Below are positions 25,081 through 37,671 of a stretch of DNA of 64,000 nt, in pieces (the stretch's first letter is position 1; every line of letters starts with the position of its first letter). Source of the DNA: Argopecten irradians (Eukaryota > Mollusca > Bivalvia > Pectinida > Pectinidae). The notes below the pieces were generated by a model. It was not told the DNA's origin. It saw only the letters and a list, made by a program, of their open reading frames with translations, and did no database searches. Both the position numbers and the translations under genes were made by a program. The DNA lies in assembly GCF_041381155.1 (NCBI RefSeq), contig NC_091144.1:31118980-31182979 (forward strand), given 5' to 3'.

Positions 25081-28000
25081 AAGTGGTCCCAGAATATTTT
25101 CTTCAAAAATCATATGCGACAACATAAGCAACAAAAAATATTTAACAGCAAAATATAACAATTGGTTTGGTATATTAAAAGTGCTGCAGCAATACCACTG
25201 ACTTTTTAATATTAAACATATAATTAAAATCTAGTATAAAAATACCAATGCATGTGTGTAAGTGACAGAACCATACAAAACTACTCAAAATTTGCATAAC
25301 TAACGCTGGACTAGATCAATTCTAAATGTTACAGGGACTTGACACCTCTCAATCACACGTAATGAGATGTGTCAAATTCCTGTGTATAAATATTAGTGTG
25401 ATATAACTAACAAAAACAAATACAAAATTTGTACTTAATAGACTAGATATTAAAGCAGGTATAAGCACGCGTTATAAACAAAATTACCATTCGTTACTGG
25501 CGCTGAATAGACTAGTCAAGAATGTGTTAGAAAATGTCTAACTGAATACATAAGAATATATGTATTTACCATATAACAAGTCAATTTCCCGGAAATGATA
25601 ATTTCTTATTTGGAACACCATTGGCGCAGTCGCAAACTTCTTACTCATAAAGTTTTACATATTGTCAGTAGATATTACATAACGGTATTACATATAATCG
25701 TACTGATACATCGCAAACCCTTATTCATTCTTATTAAAGATCGAGAAATTGTTGATGGGTAAAAACAACTGGCAATACACATATCCAATGAAAGACATTA
25801 TACAAAATACAACATGTTAAAACCTTGTCTAAATGATCAGCAAATATCTTTCAAACTTTAAACAAAAATTACGACTCAACTATATTACATACTATATGAA
25901 GTCAACAGAGAACGGTTATCACCAGTAATTAGTCCAACTACCAGCAATACGGCACAAAGGTAAACATGCTTAAAACGTAACATCTAGCCCTATTTTGTAG
26001 AATATTGTCGCATAAAAAGACAAATTAAACATAACTTTTTAAAGGCCCACTACCAGAGCAAAACATACATGTTTCTTAAAAACATTAATAACATCAGAAA
26101 ACATATATCGATGGCCTCAGATGAGGTTACAATACCAAACATATTAAAGCTTCCCTGCGTAGTGGAGATTTACCATCTGGCGCAATGATAGTCAACTACC
26201 GCGCGGTATTCAAGACTTGTTTTAAACATAAGACGACCCACGTTATAAAAATTAACATCTTATTTATTTCAATCAAATTGTTCAGAAGGTGATGATACGT
26301 GTAGTATTAACGGTAAGTTAATAACTTATGCGACTCTATAAAATTATCGATCTCGTTTTACATTCCCGTTTTAAAAACTAAAAGCCGTTTCGTAAAGGTA
26401 GTGAGCCTTTGATACATTTACATTATGTGAGGAAATATTTTCTCAAAAAAATACCTTTTCAGCAACGACACGTTTTCAGACTAACCCATCGCATTTGAAA
26501 TTATTGAAGTATTTTCGAGACGATCTATATAACTGAGTTTAGGTCAGCATTTTATCGATAAGAATGTTTAGTTGAAACAAGAATAAGAAAAATGCTATAA
26601 TAGTCAAAGAATCAAATTTGGGACTTAAGAATACTAGCTAAATGTTTAATATTATTTTTCAATCTTCACCAGTCAAATCTGTTCAGCCCACACGCGCTGA
26701 ACTATATTTGTTTCATAATTTTCCAGACGATGTACATGGATGTTTGACAAGTTTTCTTTCAGCATGTGACACTAACTTCAATATGTTCACATTCGAATCG
26801 AAAATTTTTAAATTGAGGGACTTATCCCATTTTCATAATTTTCTTACTGTTTACATGCATCAGCAATACTTTTGTCTGTGAATGCAAATTAAAACAGCAC
26901 AATTTTTAATCAGAATGATCAATATATACATGTATATAAAAACAATGCATATCACTATTCCCAGAATGTAAATTGACGTAACTTAGCGACATGTATATTA
27001 TTCGACTGGCCACTGCAATATTGTAATCAATGGCAACAAAACACCATACAATATGATAAATATGCTGTTGTAGTAAAATTGTAGTCGTACAAACTACAGA
27101 ATATTAAGTATGTTGCCAAAACTATGATAAATCAATACACCATGTAGCTGATCATTTTCGTATTAATAATATTTTCGATCGCGATTTCTCAGGTAACTTA
27201 ATAGGGTAACAATACCTAGCTTTATCTACAACTGATGTAAACAAACACAAAGTGATGTACATGTAGGTGATATCTTCATCTAAATGATGCAATAACGCTC
27301 CATGCGTACAAGCTACAAGGTTATGCCGTCAAACAGTAAATAACAGTGATAAATAAATATGAATTAGGAATGAAATAATGGAACAAATGGTCTTATAAAA
27401 ATGTAAACAAAAACAAGTATTTAGGTTGAAACTGGAATGTTTTTGACATTTTGATATATCATAATGCATCTATATTTAATGTAATATTTGAGGAATAACT
27501 GAAGATAAAAAGGGGAAAAATAAGTACTTGTACATAAACTCAAAGAAAAATATGTTCATCAAACAGGAATGAATGGTGATGCTTATTACAAAATGAACCA
27601 GCAGAGTATTCAATACTGAAACACTGAAGGGTGCCGTAATAAAATGCATATCTCTTAAAATAATCAACCAATGGTTTGAAAAATTGTGAATAAAGCTACA
27701 AAAAGAGATTCACGTAGGGAAGACACTGTTTTAAAAATAAAATTCAAACAATTCAAACCGCTTTCATAAAAATAATACTGAGTATATATAAACTTTAAAA
27801 TCTCAAACAATGCTAATAGCTTTATACACTGTTCAAAGTAAAATGAACATCCATTTACCAATACGATACAGGAATTTGGCAAGAATCATAAAGATGATTG
27901 TGTTCTTTTAATGAATTTTCCATAAAATCAGTCCATGTGTAATCAATTTATAAAAGGATACATTCATTTATTTTGTCATACCTACGCACAGATAAGATTA

Positions 28001-28216
28001 GTATACAATGTATTGAGCTATTACAGCTTAAAAAAACAACAGAATTTCTATATATCTAGACTAGTTTGTCATATCTAAGAGTACTGTATGTGGTTATATT
28101 TTGATCTTTTGGCGTCCAACAATATTCTCTAAACGTGAAAATTAAGAAATTTGCTAATATTTTAAGATGAAAATGAAAATTTACATGAGATAAATAATTG
28201 TTGGTTCAGCACCGTT

Positions 28217-28418
28217 GATTCTGGGAATGTAAAAACACTTAATGATGGACATCTAAATTGAATTGAATTGATTCTGGGATGGTGAAAACACTTAAAGATG
28301 GACACCTAAATTGAATTGAATTGATTTTGGGATGGTGAAAACACTTAAAGATGGACACCTTAATTGAATTGAATTGATTCTGGGATGGTGAAAACACTTA
28401 AAGATGGACACCTAAATT
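28217..28418. repeat. 53-bp tandem repeat, 3.8 units
   Basis: Units begin GATTCTGGGATGGTGAAAAC, continue ACTTAAAGATGGACACCTAA and end ATTGAATTGAATT. Unit 1 is the most diverged and units 2-4 are almost identical. Confidence 0.9.
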
Positions 28419-29421
28419 ACCAAATCAATACATCATTTATAATAAACCGATAAGAAATTCTTCATGAAAACTAGCGTATAATGTGAAGCATTATCTCATT
28501 TATATCAACAAAACTAAATCTATTTCAGATCCGACATGCACGAGAACAGGTTATTAAACTCTGGTTATTTTTTCTGAATGAACTACTCTCATTACATGAC
28601 TGGACAGCGGTTTTCTGATCAGACGCTATTTTGTCGACACAAGATAATGTTTCAAAAGTGTCTCGTCGTGATAAACCTCCAACATGTAGTATAAATGAAC
28701 CATTTGTAATGATGCATGATTAAGTTTTTTAAAAAAAAGTAGTAAACATTTTTTGATAAATACAAATTTTAAGCTACATAATTTCTTATTATGCAACTCA
28801 ATCAGTAATGCTAAATGGTGCTTCTGCAGTTTTCGTTGACAAATATATCGCATTAAAGATGGTAAGGCTTTTACATGGTGATAATTTCATACAGTTTGAA
28901 TCTTTCAAAATTGCGATAACTAGAAATGTAGATGCTTAAATGTTACGAAAAAATGATTTAAATACCAATGACTAACTTGAGAATATAAAGTTAAAGAAAC
29001 TAATATTTTCTATGAGTTATGCTACAATGTACAACCTGCTAGTGACAATCCTTCTGATATATTCGAATAATTAATATGTAAAGATGCCTTATTCCAACCT
29101 TTTCTCATCACTGTTGTACATGAAGATTGTATAAATCAAAAATTAATAAAAATTATGATTGAATTATGAGTTAATTAATATCCCAAACGAATCGTTGATA
29201 GCGTAAAGTTTCCATGTATTTCAAAGCACTGTTTTGACGAAGTATGGTGTTCATAATTATACTGGAGGCAAATAAGTTGGTGTCCTGGACGACAGATCTA
29301 GTTTACTTTTTGAACAACTTATCAACACTTCTGGAGACTATTTCACCTTAAGGTTGCTTTGGTGTCCTAAAATATCAGCAATTTGATTCATGTCATAAAA
29401 CCTTTTTCTTAAAATGTCAAT

Positions 29422-29625
29422 GATACTCAGATAAAACTAGTCCTTTTCGCTTTATACAACAAAAAGGTAGAAGTACTTGATTTTGTGATGTAGAAAAGTA
29501 ATGGTCAAACATTGGTATGTGTTGATATTCAGATCAAACTAGTCCCTTTCGCTTTATACAACAAAAAGATAAAGTCCTTGATTTTTTTATATAGAAAAGT
29601 AATGGGCAAACATTGGTATGTGTTA
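29422..29625. repeat. About 102-bp tandem duplication
   Basis: Both halves contain CTAGTCC followed by TTTCGCTTTATACAACAAAA, then TAGAAAAGTAATGG and CAAACATTGGTATGTGTT. The duplication lies within 500 bases of the tetraspanin stop codon, so probably within its 3'UTR. Confidence 0.85.
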
Positions 29626-29894
29626 ATGTTTCTGCTGCATCAACCTAGGGTTATCATATATTTACTGTACAATTAACTGCAATCAGGTCAGATGAACATT
29701 TGTGATTAGGATGTATCAATTACCTGGTCTTGACCACAGTCCAAAATGCTTTTCATAACACACTAAGAACTTCCAAATTTAAAAGCCTCCTGATTAGGTC
29801 CATGGTAAATGGTGGCGTTCATAGTGTCAGAACTGTATGAACTCCTCATCTATTATACCTGATTTAACATAACTTGTACATGTGCTGCTATACA

Positions 29895-32800
29895 CTATTG
29901 ATGATGTCCATGATGTGCCTGCGCCCATCTTGCTCTTTGATCCATCACCTGACCCTCCAATAGTCGTGAGAGGCAAATTCCAAATAACTGAAATACATAA
30001 ATCAAATTTTATCAAATTGTCAATTTATTTCCCCCTAAACGAAGTCAATGGCTTTTCTGTCAGTCTGTCCGTTCATAGAAACATTTTGTCCGATCGACTC
30101 AACTTTGGTTGCTATGGTAACCAGGTCACTTAACACAGGCTTTGTAAAAAAGGTCAATAACTTATTAGCTTTTTGATCAGTTTTGATCAATTTGGTCAAT
30201 TGGTGTAACATATGGACGTCTATAATTTGAAAATGTTCCAAGAACGGTTACTATGAAAATTTAATGGAGGAACAGTTAGTTGCGACGGTCAGAAATATGG
30301 GGTTATTAGTTAGCAATTAGCTTAGAGATCTGAAATGCTGTGTAGAGTCTTTATATTTGAGATGAGATAATGTCGGGTGCTCGGTAAAGCTGCTTGCCTT
30401 TCACCAAGCCGGCTGGGGTTCGATCCCTGGCACGGACGTGAAAAGGTTAGAGGGTCACCTGCCCGATAGGGGGTCACCTGCCCGATCATTTAGGTTTTCT
30501 CCGGACACTCTGGTTTCCTCCCACACTAAGACCCCTCACGGGCTTACATCTGGGCCATCAAGAGTGATTTACATACCGGTAAGTGTATAACTTGTTTCTC
30601 AATCGATGTAAAATAAATAAAGTTTACATTATATGTTGAGATAATATCTTAATGATTGTGTAAAGAACAAATTACCTGAGGAACAGCCAGTCCAATAATA
30701 ATTCCCCCCATGACTGGGAGTTCCTTCTCGGCCAACCGTATCCCTGCATCCACACATCCAATGGTGTAGATAATAGAAATATCTCCAGACTGGTGGAAAA
30801 TAAACATGAGTATAAATGCACAACTTGCAGTAATTTCAAAATATATTTTTTTTGTTGCAATGGTTTATTTATCTAATAGCCTGATGAAGTAATGTTTTGA
30901 TTCATTTACATAATACATGTATCACCATTTTATCATTTCTTGACAAACTATCAAATTTATTTTTTCTTTATATTTTTTATAAAGCAATTGTCAGTGACAA
31001 TTTTGATTGTTCAAATAGATAAATTTCAAGTTGCATGAATATTATAAATAATACAAAATATGATTTGTTATTTGGAGAAAATCCTAAATATGGACAAATG
31101 GATTTTCTGGGTGTTTTAAGATGCATGATTATATAGATTCATATAGAATGAAATCAATTGTAATGCAAGGAAATGAGATTTCCAGTCATATACAATTTAA
31201 TACCATTCAGTTTTATCAATTTGAAGAAACTAAGAGGAGTTACTCCAGCAGATCAGAAAGAAAATTTTGAGAACAAATGAAAAGAATTGCCTCCCTTACC
31301 TCTTCTAAAACATCTTTCCCACAAAGTATATTGGGCACTCCAGGCTGTAAATCATAACGCACATTCATCAATACATGTATCTCAAGCCTCTGTGGCAAAA
31401 ATACATGTGATACACACATCACATTCAACACTAAATAAATCAGACTTAATTGGATCAATAAATGAAAAAAATTACATGTACATGTAACTATGTCTATAAG
31501 TGGAGATTGTAGGTGATACTAATAGCTGGACGGGGATCGGGTGAGACAGACAAGAATAAACCAAAAGTACTTATCAATTTTCAAATTTTTATCTCCTTAT
31601 GATTCAATAATCAAATATCAATGGTGATTTCTCACATAACTCGTCAAATTGAGAATATAAAATGAAAACTACTTATTTGGATACTTCTTGCTATCTACTT
31701 GATCAAGCGACTAAATGATAACATGAACAAATCTATTTTTAGTTACACCGGTTCCTACCGTGAGAACGTCAGGGTCTCTACAACAGGAGTAGGGAACACT
31801 ACAGCGTAGTGGGCTGGGGTTGTCTTCTGTACAGTTAAAGTATTGATTACTATTCCAGTCTCGGTAACCGTTCACACCACAGCAGTATAACTGTAAGGTA
31901 GAAAACATCAAACTCAAAATATTATACATACTAAGATATACTGAAATATAAGTAAGGGGAGGTAATTAGTATTGTAATACAACATACATAGAACTCATAA
32001 TTCAACATATATACCGTAAAGTATAATTGTAATTGGAGGTAATCATAATACATTGTATCATGTGTAAAGGGAGGTAATAGGTTCAAATCATACTTAAAAT
32101 CGGCAGACCAGAATAAAGCAGTGCATAACTGTAAAGGGAGGTAATCGGTTAAAATTATACATAAAATCTACAGACCAACAAATAAAGGGGAGATAATTAG
32201 TGTATAAATATAAATTTAAGTAGTGTGTATATTAGTGTAAAATATAAATTTAAGTAGTGTGTATATAACTATAAGAGTAATTAAGGGGAAGCAGTATCGA
32301 CTTTAAGGGGGAGATAATCAGTTTACAACTACAGCAGACTACTGACTCACAGACATCAAACTGTTTATGTTAGGGGAGATAATCAGCTTAAATTATATAA
32401 GGGGAGATAATCAGCTTTACAATTTACAGAGAAATAATTGGTTTAACTACTGTAAGATAGTATGTCAATAGATTTTACATATTAGAAATTCTCTACAGAT
32501 CCTCTTATTGTACCCTTTTAAAACTATTTGAATATTTTTTTTTCTATTTTTGCTGATCATGAAATCATCCACTTATAAATAAAATTGATAAGCCTACCTT
32601 AATGATGTATTTCTAATATAAAAATTAAATATGTAAAGTGTTTATGAATGATTCTATAGAAAGTATAATCATTTTTCAAGCAAATGCTATGCTTATCATT
32701 TGATATAATTTATATATTATTTTACTAAGTAATGCATAAAAGTTGATACCCTTTCTTGTATCCAGTCGATAGTGCTCTGGCCGTCTGGGTCATCCTGGTA

Positions 32801-35800
32801 GCGTGTTATCAGATTTTGTTGAAGAACATCGACCAGAATTTGTTTAACTTTGTCCCTGAACACAAATGCTAATACGGCTCCCACAACCAGAAGTAGGAAA
32901 ATGATGATCATTGTTATGTAGTACTGAAAAATCACACAATACAATCAATGGAAAATCACACAATACAATCAATGGAAATGGTTGAAAATGGAAACAAAAA
33001 GTTTAGTATTCATTAAACTGTAACCAAATTCTAGTAGTAGACAGATGACATATAACTTTAATTAGAACTATTTGGTTGGTGTAGTGATTAAGCTACATGC
33101 CGTCACTTAGCTAGAAGGAGAGTGTGTTTAATTCCCAAAACAAACATGAACTGCTCTGGGGTCATCCGCCCAATCATGTCACAGTTCAGATTCCTCCCAG
33201 CCGAAGACATTTTTTTTCAAGTGATAATGTAAAATAAAGAAACTATAATTTTTCAATTGGAGTAGAAAAATCAAAGGAGAAAGTTAACTGTCAATTGTAT
33301 CTGTCATCAAAATTATATTTACATAATATGTACATCCATATTGCCTATAACATTAAATGTTTACTATATTTGAATACTTACAAATTTGAGAAGACAAATA
33401 TTTTCCCTGAGAGCACCAATACAGCCAGCATATCCCAGGATAAAAATAATGAAACCAATGATGAAGAAGATGACAGAGAGGTCAAATATGATATCATACA
33501 CCGTCTGGACTTCTTTGTGATAGAAACGATTCTTTTCGATAAAGGCCCACACTCCAATTCCGATAAGTACCCCACCAAATAACTGAAAATGTAGGTTGTA
33601 AATAGTAATTATGAGATTGTGTAATTACCACATTGAAACAAAGAACCTTTTAGAGTAAAATATATATGTATTGTTACAAATAATATGTTTATAACCAAGT
33701 AATTCACCATGTCTCACTATATAGCATAATTAAATTCATTGTGTTTAATTAACTCTATATCATATTTTGGTCACGGGTCAGTTTTTGTTCTAAAATGCCT
33801 TTTTCATCAACAAATTAAAAGTACAATGAAGATGATTTAATTGGCAAGTCCTTAATCATTTTATAATTAAAGTCAATCCTGTCTGTAATTGACAAACAAA
33901 CGGACACAGCAAATATCTAAAATGTCCTTTATAGACAGGTGTCTTTATACAGAGGTCAGTTGTATATGATTGCACCAAATTTGGGTTGATGTGACCAGCC
34001 TTTATTAGTATTATAAATCAGCTACATTTATATATATATATAAAGGAGTATTTTTAGTAGGTTTGACTGTACATGTATTAAATGCTACTATGGGTGAAAT
34101 TATTGAATAATATTAAAAAAAGTTTAATTGATAGATGGGGAAAATACCCCTTATTTCTTAAACTTGTCTTATAAATTCCCAATAGACTCTTGCATTGGCT
34201 GTTATTTTTTTTTTTTTTTTTTTTTTAAGATTTAAATAGATTGACAATTTAATTATAAAAAAATGCCTGCTCAAATATAGGACAAGAAAAATTTACCTTT
34301 AAAATTGAAGAAATATAACTTAAAGTAAAACTAAAGTACCAACGAGATTATTTAATATATCAATAAAAGTTAAGAAATGTTAACCAAGGGAACAAGATCA
34401 ACTTTTATAATGTAACTGATGACTGTTTTTGTTCCTTTTTGTTTGTTCTTTTCTCTCAACACTCTTTTCTAAACTTTTAAAGTACAGTCAGGTATCCTTT
34501 ATACAAAAGTATATAAATTAGGGTATATAGAAACTGCACAAACAGTCTTTGACATTAACTTTTTCACTGCTAATCATAGTAAATCCTAAAATTTTACATG
34601 TCTGCCTATTCAAACACTAGTCCTAAATAACTATACAGATGTTTTGCTTTATCATTTCAGTCATCATCAGTATACTATTTTTGACCCAAAATACAGTCTG
34701 GAAGCGTTCTCAAACACAAATTCTAACAAAATAATGCATACGGACTGAAATAATGGCATACAGAATGCACTAAAAATAGGTTGAAAATGCAATTGACCAT
34801 TGCAGATCAGATATAGTATTTTATAACAATTATAATTGAGCAGATCGCCACTAAGTTCAATCGGACTAGTTCATTACAATTAGCACTAGTCGTGGGCATC
34901 AGACTATATATATATATATAGCTAGTGCTTAAAGTCACAGCTGTGCAAATGGGGTTGATAACTTGAGATGAGTCTGTCCATTTAGAGACAGGTGTACTTT
35001 ATATAGAGGTGTGTCTTTTTCAACAGCACAACAGGTTTGATTGTACATTTAAAACACATTTAGTTAGTTACTGGTTTATAACCTATATGACTCCACCTAT
35101 TGCTTGGCTTTATCTCACCAAAACAAAATGAGTTTATCGTTAAGTCATCACCATGTGCACCTTTTCAATCTGTCTACAGGCTAATTCATACCTATAGGCG
35201 TAACGTTATGTCGCATGACTGACCAGGGTTTAAATTTCTACAGGCAACATCAATTACCTCGAGGCTAGTGTCTTAAAACTGTTTATCCTAACTTGTAGAT
35301 ATAAGCATACCTATGACATTTACCTTACCATGGATATATATAACTCAGTAGAATAACAAAGTCTATTAGACTTTATTTACATATAAATTAATTTTATAAT
35401 ACTAGGGCATTGCAATTTTCATAAGTCACATAAAACTTTTGAGCATTTACATAAATTTATAATATTAATTATCTTATTTGTTACCAACATGTACAAATAT
35501 GAATCACATCCTGAAACAGCATGCAGTTGTACTTGCCTACTTTAAATACTTTAGCCTACATTCTGTAATTTCCTTCCTTTTAATGACAATGTAACATTAT
35601 ACTTACATCCGCAGATTTTTATTTTTAATTGCAATAATCTTGACAAAGGCTTAATTAATATACATATACAGGCACTATACATCAGTAGTAATACAAGCCA
35701 ATTTTCAAGTACTACAATTACCCATTACATGCAGACTGAATTTCAAAATTTTGCAGAAATTGGTTATACATTTTTATAACTGGGCCCCTAGAACTTAAGC

Positions 35801-37415
35801 AGGTGCTCATTATATTTATAAAGTATATCATATATAGTTGCTTAAGCTTTTTTTTTTATTCAGGCCTAATATATTATATATTTTACAAGAGTATAGTATA
35901 GTACTACAGGTAACTAAGAAATAAAAACCTAGCTACTTCCAATGGCACCTGCGACATCTGGTAACATTAATATTTAATGTTGATCCTAGATGTTTTGCCG
36001 CTTTTGGTGTATTGACAATCCTTGGTTTGCATATGTTATAATACACATAAGAGCTAGATGCCATAATCATGTTTCACAAGTAGCACCTGGATGCCAATAT
36101 ATACACTAAGTACAGTTTGTGTACTCTTGCCAAATAACCAAGTATATCTATAACTTTTTTAACTACTTGTAACTTTAAATATATAATCAAACCTGTCTAT
36201 TGACCACGCAAGGGACAGAGGAAAACAATGGTCTTCTTATTACCAAGTGGTCTTAATACACAGGTTTGAATGGTGTTAAAACTGGCCATTTGGAACCCTA
36301 GAAAAGCTGATCATTTTAACATGGTCTCTGTAACTCAGCTCAGGTAATAATATAAGTTACCACTAAGGGCAATAACTAGCTTAATATATATAAATGTCTC
36401 TATATTTGTAGCTGTTGATCGCTTATTAACTTTTAGTTGAGTGATATAATGTTGTACTTAAATATCACTCATTCAGCAGACTGTTTTATTGCCGCAATAC
36501 TTTTTCAGCTGATGTCTACCAGAACGTCTCTCTCTCTTTCAGCTGATAACATTAATGATAAGGTCTCTTTCATTTCAGTGGTCGAAAATAAACTTGGTCC
36601 GATGGCCCAAGGCAATAGATAATCTGGTTGGTCTATGTAAATCTTATCATGTTGGCCCTATTGGCTAATGGCTATGCAATTTGGACATGCATGCACTGCC
36701 AACTCAACTATATATGGGACTCATACTTTTCTTTTAGTCTGCGTCTGTGGAATGTCCTGACTTCAGTATGTTTTTAGCCAAATGTTTGACCAGGATAAAG
36801 AAAAAAAATGCATCATGAAAAAACTGTAACATTAACAGTTTACATTTTTTTGTTACTTCTCAATTAAACACTTAACGTTACATTTCATTTAACAAGTCAA
36901 TATGTGATAATAAAACCAGTCTATGAAAAACATGACTGGGGCCATATAGAATTTTATTTCTCTGGTGACTGATTGTCTATAGAAAATTCACAGCCACTTT
37001 CAAACACTGATTTCACCCATCATGATCACGAACAGCTGTACTATCATCCTGTATGTCAATTAGGCCTATCACCAAGCTGATGATGATATTATTGTTTACA
37101 AACGTGCGTACATGCATATATATTGTAGCATATAGTGGGAAAATATATGATTGATTTACTGATGTATCCAAATTCCCTGTTTCCGTCCAACAAATTTCAA
37201 AATAATTATGAACAGTAACGTAGGGGATAAAATTTGAAGAAAAATATTTCAATCCAAAATACAAGTCTTAGTACATAAACAACAGTGACTCACCGTAGTC
37301 TGAGACATAATGAATTAAGATGATATGGACTTACCCAGCATCCAAAGTTAAAGAAGAATAATAGATATTTCACTAGTGCGCTCACAAAGGTGTCTTCTTG
37401 GCTGCAGCAAGCCAT
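29895..37415 (-). CDS. TSPAN33: Tetraspanin-33-like protein (TspanC8 class), seven coding exons, 279 aa
   Basis: Exons on the minus strand: 37415-37335, 33582-33382, 32923-32750, 31890-31759, 31344-31300, 30789-30676, 29987-29895 (TAG stop). All junctions are GT/AG and all six introns are phase 0. The product has four membrane segments (about residues 13-36, 58-83, 95-116, 236-258), the conserved EC2 CCG motif (155-157), YRDW, CSVPYSCC and an IGC motif. The large loop holds eight cysteines (155, 156, 172, 182, 188, 189, 204, 223), the mark of the TspanC8 group, and a sequon at N171. VSALVKYLLFFFN near the start, GALRENICLL after TM2 and YFNCTEDNPS in the loop match my memory of vertebrate TSPAN33 (about 283 aa). 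TspanC8 proteins escort the protease ADAM10 out of the ER and set its substrate choice. The ATG at 37415 is the first in frame, with an MACCSQED start and a Cys pair suited to palmitoylation. The tail is His-rich (AHHGHHQ). TSPAN5/14/17 are the less likely alternatives. Confidence 0.95.
30365..30632 (+). mobile_element. tRNA-derived SINE in intron 6 of the tetraspanin
   Basis: An internal RNA polymerase III promoter is recognisable: a B box GGTTCGATCCC at 30418-30428 preceded by a tRNA-like 5' arm. It is followed by GGTTTTCTCCGGACACTCTG and TTTCCTCCCACACTAAGACC, and an A-rich tail TAAAATAAATAAAG. Inside is a short tandem duplication of GGGTCACCTGCCCGAT. The orientation is opposite to the host gene. 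Confidence 0.8.
31955..32440 (+). repeat. Cluster of about ten GGGGAGATAAT motifs in intron 3
   Basis: The motif AAGGGGAGATAATCAG and near variants (GGAGGTAATC, GGGGAGATAATTAG) occur near 31956, 32034, 32068, 32136, 32187, 32283, 32307, 32372, 32400 and 32425. Spacing is irregular (about 30-95 bases). The string is common in bivalve DNA and includes a GATA-type AGATAA core. Whether it binds a factor here is unknown. Confidence 0.6.
33068..33240 (+). mobile_element. Degenerate SINE in intron 2 of the tetraspanin
   Basis: It resembles the SINE at 30365-30632: a tRNA-like start (GTGTAGTGATTAAGC), a decayed B box (TGTTTAATTCCC), a 'CAGATTCCTCCCAGC' block in place of TTTCCTCCCACAC, and the tail TGTAAAATAAAGAAAC. 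Same orientation as the other copy. Confidence 0.6.
33583..37334. other. Intron 1 of the tetraspanin
   Basis: A 3.75-kb intron. It holds a T22 tract (34205-34226), a short TA repeat (about 34905-34920) and three fragments of a dispersed repeat that reads like 'AACCTGTCTAT..GACCAC' and 'GGTCTTTATACAGAGGTC' (about 33880-33990, 34955-35045 and 36185-36300). No second gene was recognised in it; the 61- and 83-residue ORFs here show no motifs. Confidence 0.6.
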
Positions 37416-37600
37416 TTTTGAAGTGAGCTTCTGGCAGCTTTCAGAAGATGACAGTCGCCATCAACGGTGTTACATCGCTTTTCACCCCCGGAACTATTTG
37501 TTCTGTGGATGCAAATTGTGCCGGAAGTAGCAGCATCAATAACATCTTTAAAGATGCATGGTCGTGCTTTTAACAAACCACAATCTTAATAATTATATTA
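37416..37600 (-). promoter_or_regulatory. Probable 5'UTR/promoter of the tetraspanin
   Basis: Immediately upstream of the ATG at 37415 the sequence is locally richer in G+C and CpG (about 37440-37530) than its AT-rich surroundings, as expected for a TATA-less housekeeping-type start. No TATA box was identified. The L1-like LINE 3' end begins about 70 bases further upstream, so the proximal promoter may be short. Confidence 0.4.
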
Positions 37601-37671
37601 CAATGGATGACAGAATGTACTTTAACTAATGTGGATGTGAATTAATCATTTAACATCATTCTTTTTCTTTC

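Larger units (their letters stand above)
23291..29894. other. Gene-free region downstream of the tetraspanin; possible long 3'UTR
   Basis: AT-rich with only short ORFs. It lies 3' of the minus-strand tetraspanin stop codon at 29895. No canonical AATAAA (minus strand) was seen in the first about 1.9 kb below the stop; the first clear one on reading is near 27968, so either a long 3'UTR or a variant signal is used. Short tandem repeats at 24983-25080, 28217-28418 and 29422-29625 are listed separately. Confidence 0.4.

Noticed and set aside
28217-28418. Possible CRISPR-like regular repeat array
   Set aside because: The 53-bp units are contiguous with no unique spacers and the DNA is clearly eukaryotic; it is a plain tandem repeat.
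30365-30450. Possible tRNA gene from the GGTTCGATCCC box
   Set aside because: No complete cloverleaf with paired acceptor stem was seen, and the tail matches a second degenerate copy at 33068; it is a tRNA-derived SINE.
30629-30860. Overlapping 62-64-residue ORFs on the minus strand in tetraspanin exon 6
   Set aside because: They are other frames of exon 6 (30789-30676), whose correct frame SGDISIIYTIGC continues the tetraspanin.
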